This document shows positions 6,880 through 7,293 of a DNA stretch of 7,293 nucleotides, in pieces. Both the position numbers and the translations under genes were made by a program. The stretch comes from Actinomycetota bacterium. Its GTDB lineage: Bacteria; Actinomycetota; Actinomycetes; Nanopelagicales; Nanopelagicaceae. How positions within the stretch are numbered: position 1 is the first letter of the stretch; every line of letters begins with the position of its first letter. Below the pieces are notes generated by a model. That model was not told the DNA's origin. It saw only the letters and a program-made list of their open reading frames with translations, and did not search any database. The DNA lies in NCBI GenBank assembly GCA_947452525.1, contig CANGCW010000047.1, positions 1 through 7,293 of the forward strand, given 5' to 3'.

Positions 6880-7293
6880 AAGTACGTGTTCTCAATGGAC
6901 CAAACCTAGCCAGACTCGATCTTCGTTCTTCGACAATCTATGGCGATATGAATTTTGCAGCGCTCACCGATCTAGTCGTGAAGGCGGGAGAAGATCTCGG
7001 CTTTGAAATAGAGATGCTTCAATCTGACTCCGAGGTTGAGATTATTCATTGGATTCATCAGGCTGCCGATGCCAATACTCCAGTAATCATCAATCCAGCA
7101 GCTTTCACCCATTACTCCTACGCCATTCGCGATGCGCTAGAGATGCTTAAAGCTCCCAAGATTGAGGTCCACCTCAGTAACACGATGGCCCGCGAGGAGT
7201 TCCGTCATACCTCCGTTGTTTCGGGCGTAGTACACGGAACTATTGCGGGATTTGGCCCAGATTCTTATCGTCTTGCGCTGATTGCCCTTAAAA
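6876..7293 (+). CDS. aroQ: Type II 3-dehydroquinate dehydratase (3' end cut by window)
   Basis: 139 codons are visible with no stop. The family is about 145-150 residues, so only a few C-terminal residues are missing. It dehydrates 3-dehydroquinate to 3-dehydroshikimate (step 3) and normally forms a dodecamer; the gene is called aroD in M. tuberculosis. Motifs: VLNGPNLARL (5-14) with the conserved Asn10; then Arg17 and Tyr22 of the flexible active-site lid (residues 15-23, LDLRSSTIY); QSDSEVEIIHWIHQA (49-63); INPAAFTHYSYAIRDAL (72-88) with Asn73; IEVHLSN (96-102) with Glu97 and His99; and AREEFRHTS (105-113) with Arg110. The catalytic residues expected from the M. tuberculosis enzyme (Arg19, Tyr24, His101 and Arg112 there) all have counterparts. 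Oddities: the lid lacks the usual Glu after the Arg (RSS for REP), SNxHARE has become SNTMARE, and the usual RHHSYLS or RRHSYLS segment reads RHTSVVS. The start overlaps the aroB stop by 4 nt. Confidence 0.96.
   Translation, partial: MKVRVLNGPNLARLDLRSSTIYGDMNFAALTDLVVKAGEDLGFEIEMLQSDSEVEIIHWIHQAADANTPVIINPAAFTHYSYAIRDALEMLKAPKIEVHLSNTMAREEFRHTSVVSGVVHGTIAGFGPDSYRLALIALK

Noticed and set aside
1..7293. Hidden defence, mobile or RNA element
   Set aside because: About 99 percent of the window is occupied by eight recognisable housekeeping genes on one strand, and the longest non-coding stretch is 50 nt. I saw no tRNA, integrase, transposase or repeat array.

Overview
The window holds eight genes, all on the + strand and packed almost end to end. 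It reads as a housekeeping operon from an actinobacterium. In order they are the 3' two-thirds of alaS (alanyl-tRNA synthetase), ruvX/yqgF, mltG (septal or lateral-wall murein endolytic transglycosylase), aroE (shikimate dehydrogenase), aroC (chorismate synthase), aroK (shikimate kinase), aroB (3-dehydroquinate synthase) and nearly all of aroQ (type II 3-dehydroquinate dehydratase). The alaS and aroQ genes are cut by the window edges. No RNA genes, mobile elements, CRISPR arrays or long repeats were seen.

Lineage. The gene order alaS-ruvX-mltG-aroE ... aroC-aroK-aroB-aroQ matches, from memory, the Mycobacterium tuberculosis locus Rv2555c to Rv2537c, where aroC is called aroF and aroQ is called aroD. 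The proteins also look actinobacterial: AroE has TMP-x-K instead of VPHK and a Y-x-PWPT motif, AroC has a GxGRGARxKFE segment, and MltG has an ASxVQxEG active-site block. G+C is near one half (31 of 60 in each of two lines counted), well below Streptomyces or Mycobacterium. Together with the very tight spacing, this suggests a smaller-genome actinobacterium, for example a freshwater planktonic one. The exact taxon is inference.

Layout. Bases 2-1846 are alaS, followed by a 13-nt gap. The genes ruvX, mltG and aroE (1860-4092) are joined by two 4-nt ATGA start/stop overlaps. The only real intergenic space is 50 nt at 4093-4142 and carries the ribosome binding site of aroC. The genes aroC, aroK, aroB and aroQ (4143 to the end) follow with a 3-nt gap, an 8-nt overlap and a 4-nt ATGA overlap.

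Function. The aro genes cover five of the seven steps of the shikimate pathway: AroB (step 2), AroQ (step 3), AroE (step 4), AroK (step 5) and AroC (step 7). The first step (DAHP synthase) and EPSP synthase (aroA) are not in the window. The first three genes serve tRNA charging, RNA/DNA processing and cell-wall synthesis, and are linked to the aro genes by position rather than by pathway. I found no evidence for an undescribed system; the findings below are modest points about junctions and residue changes.
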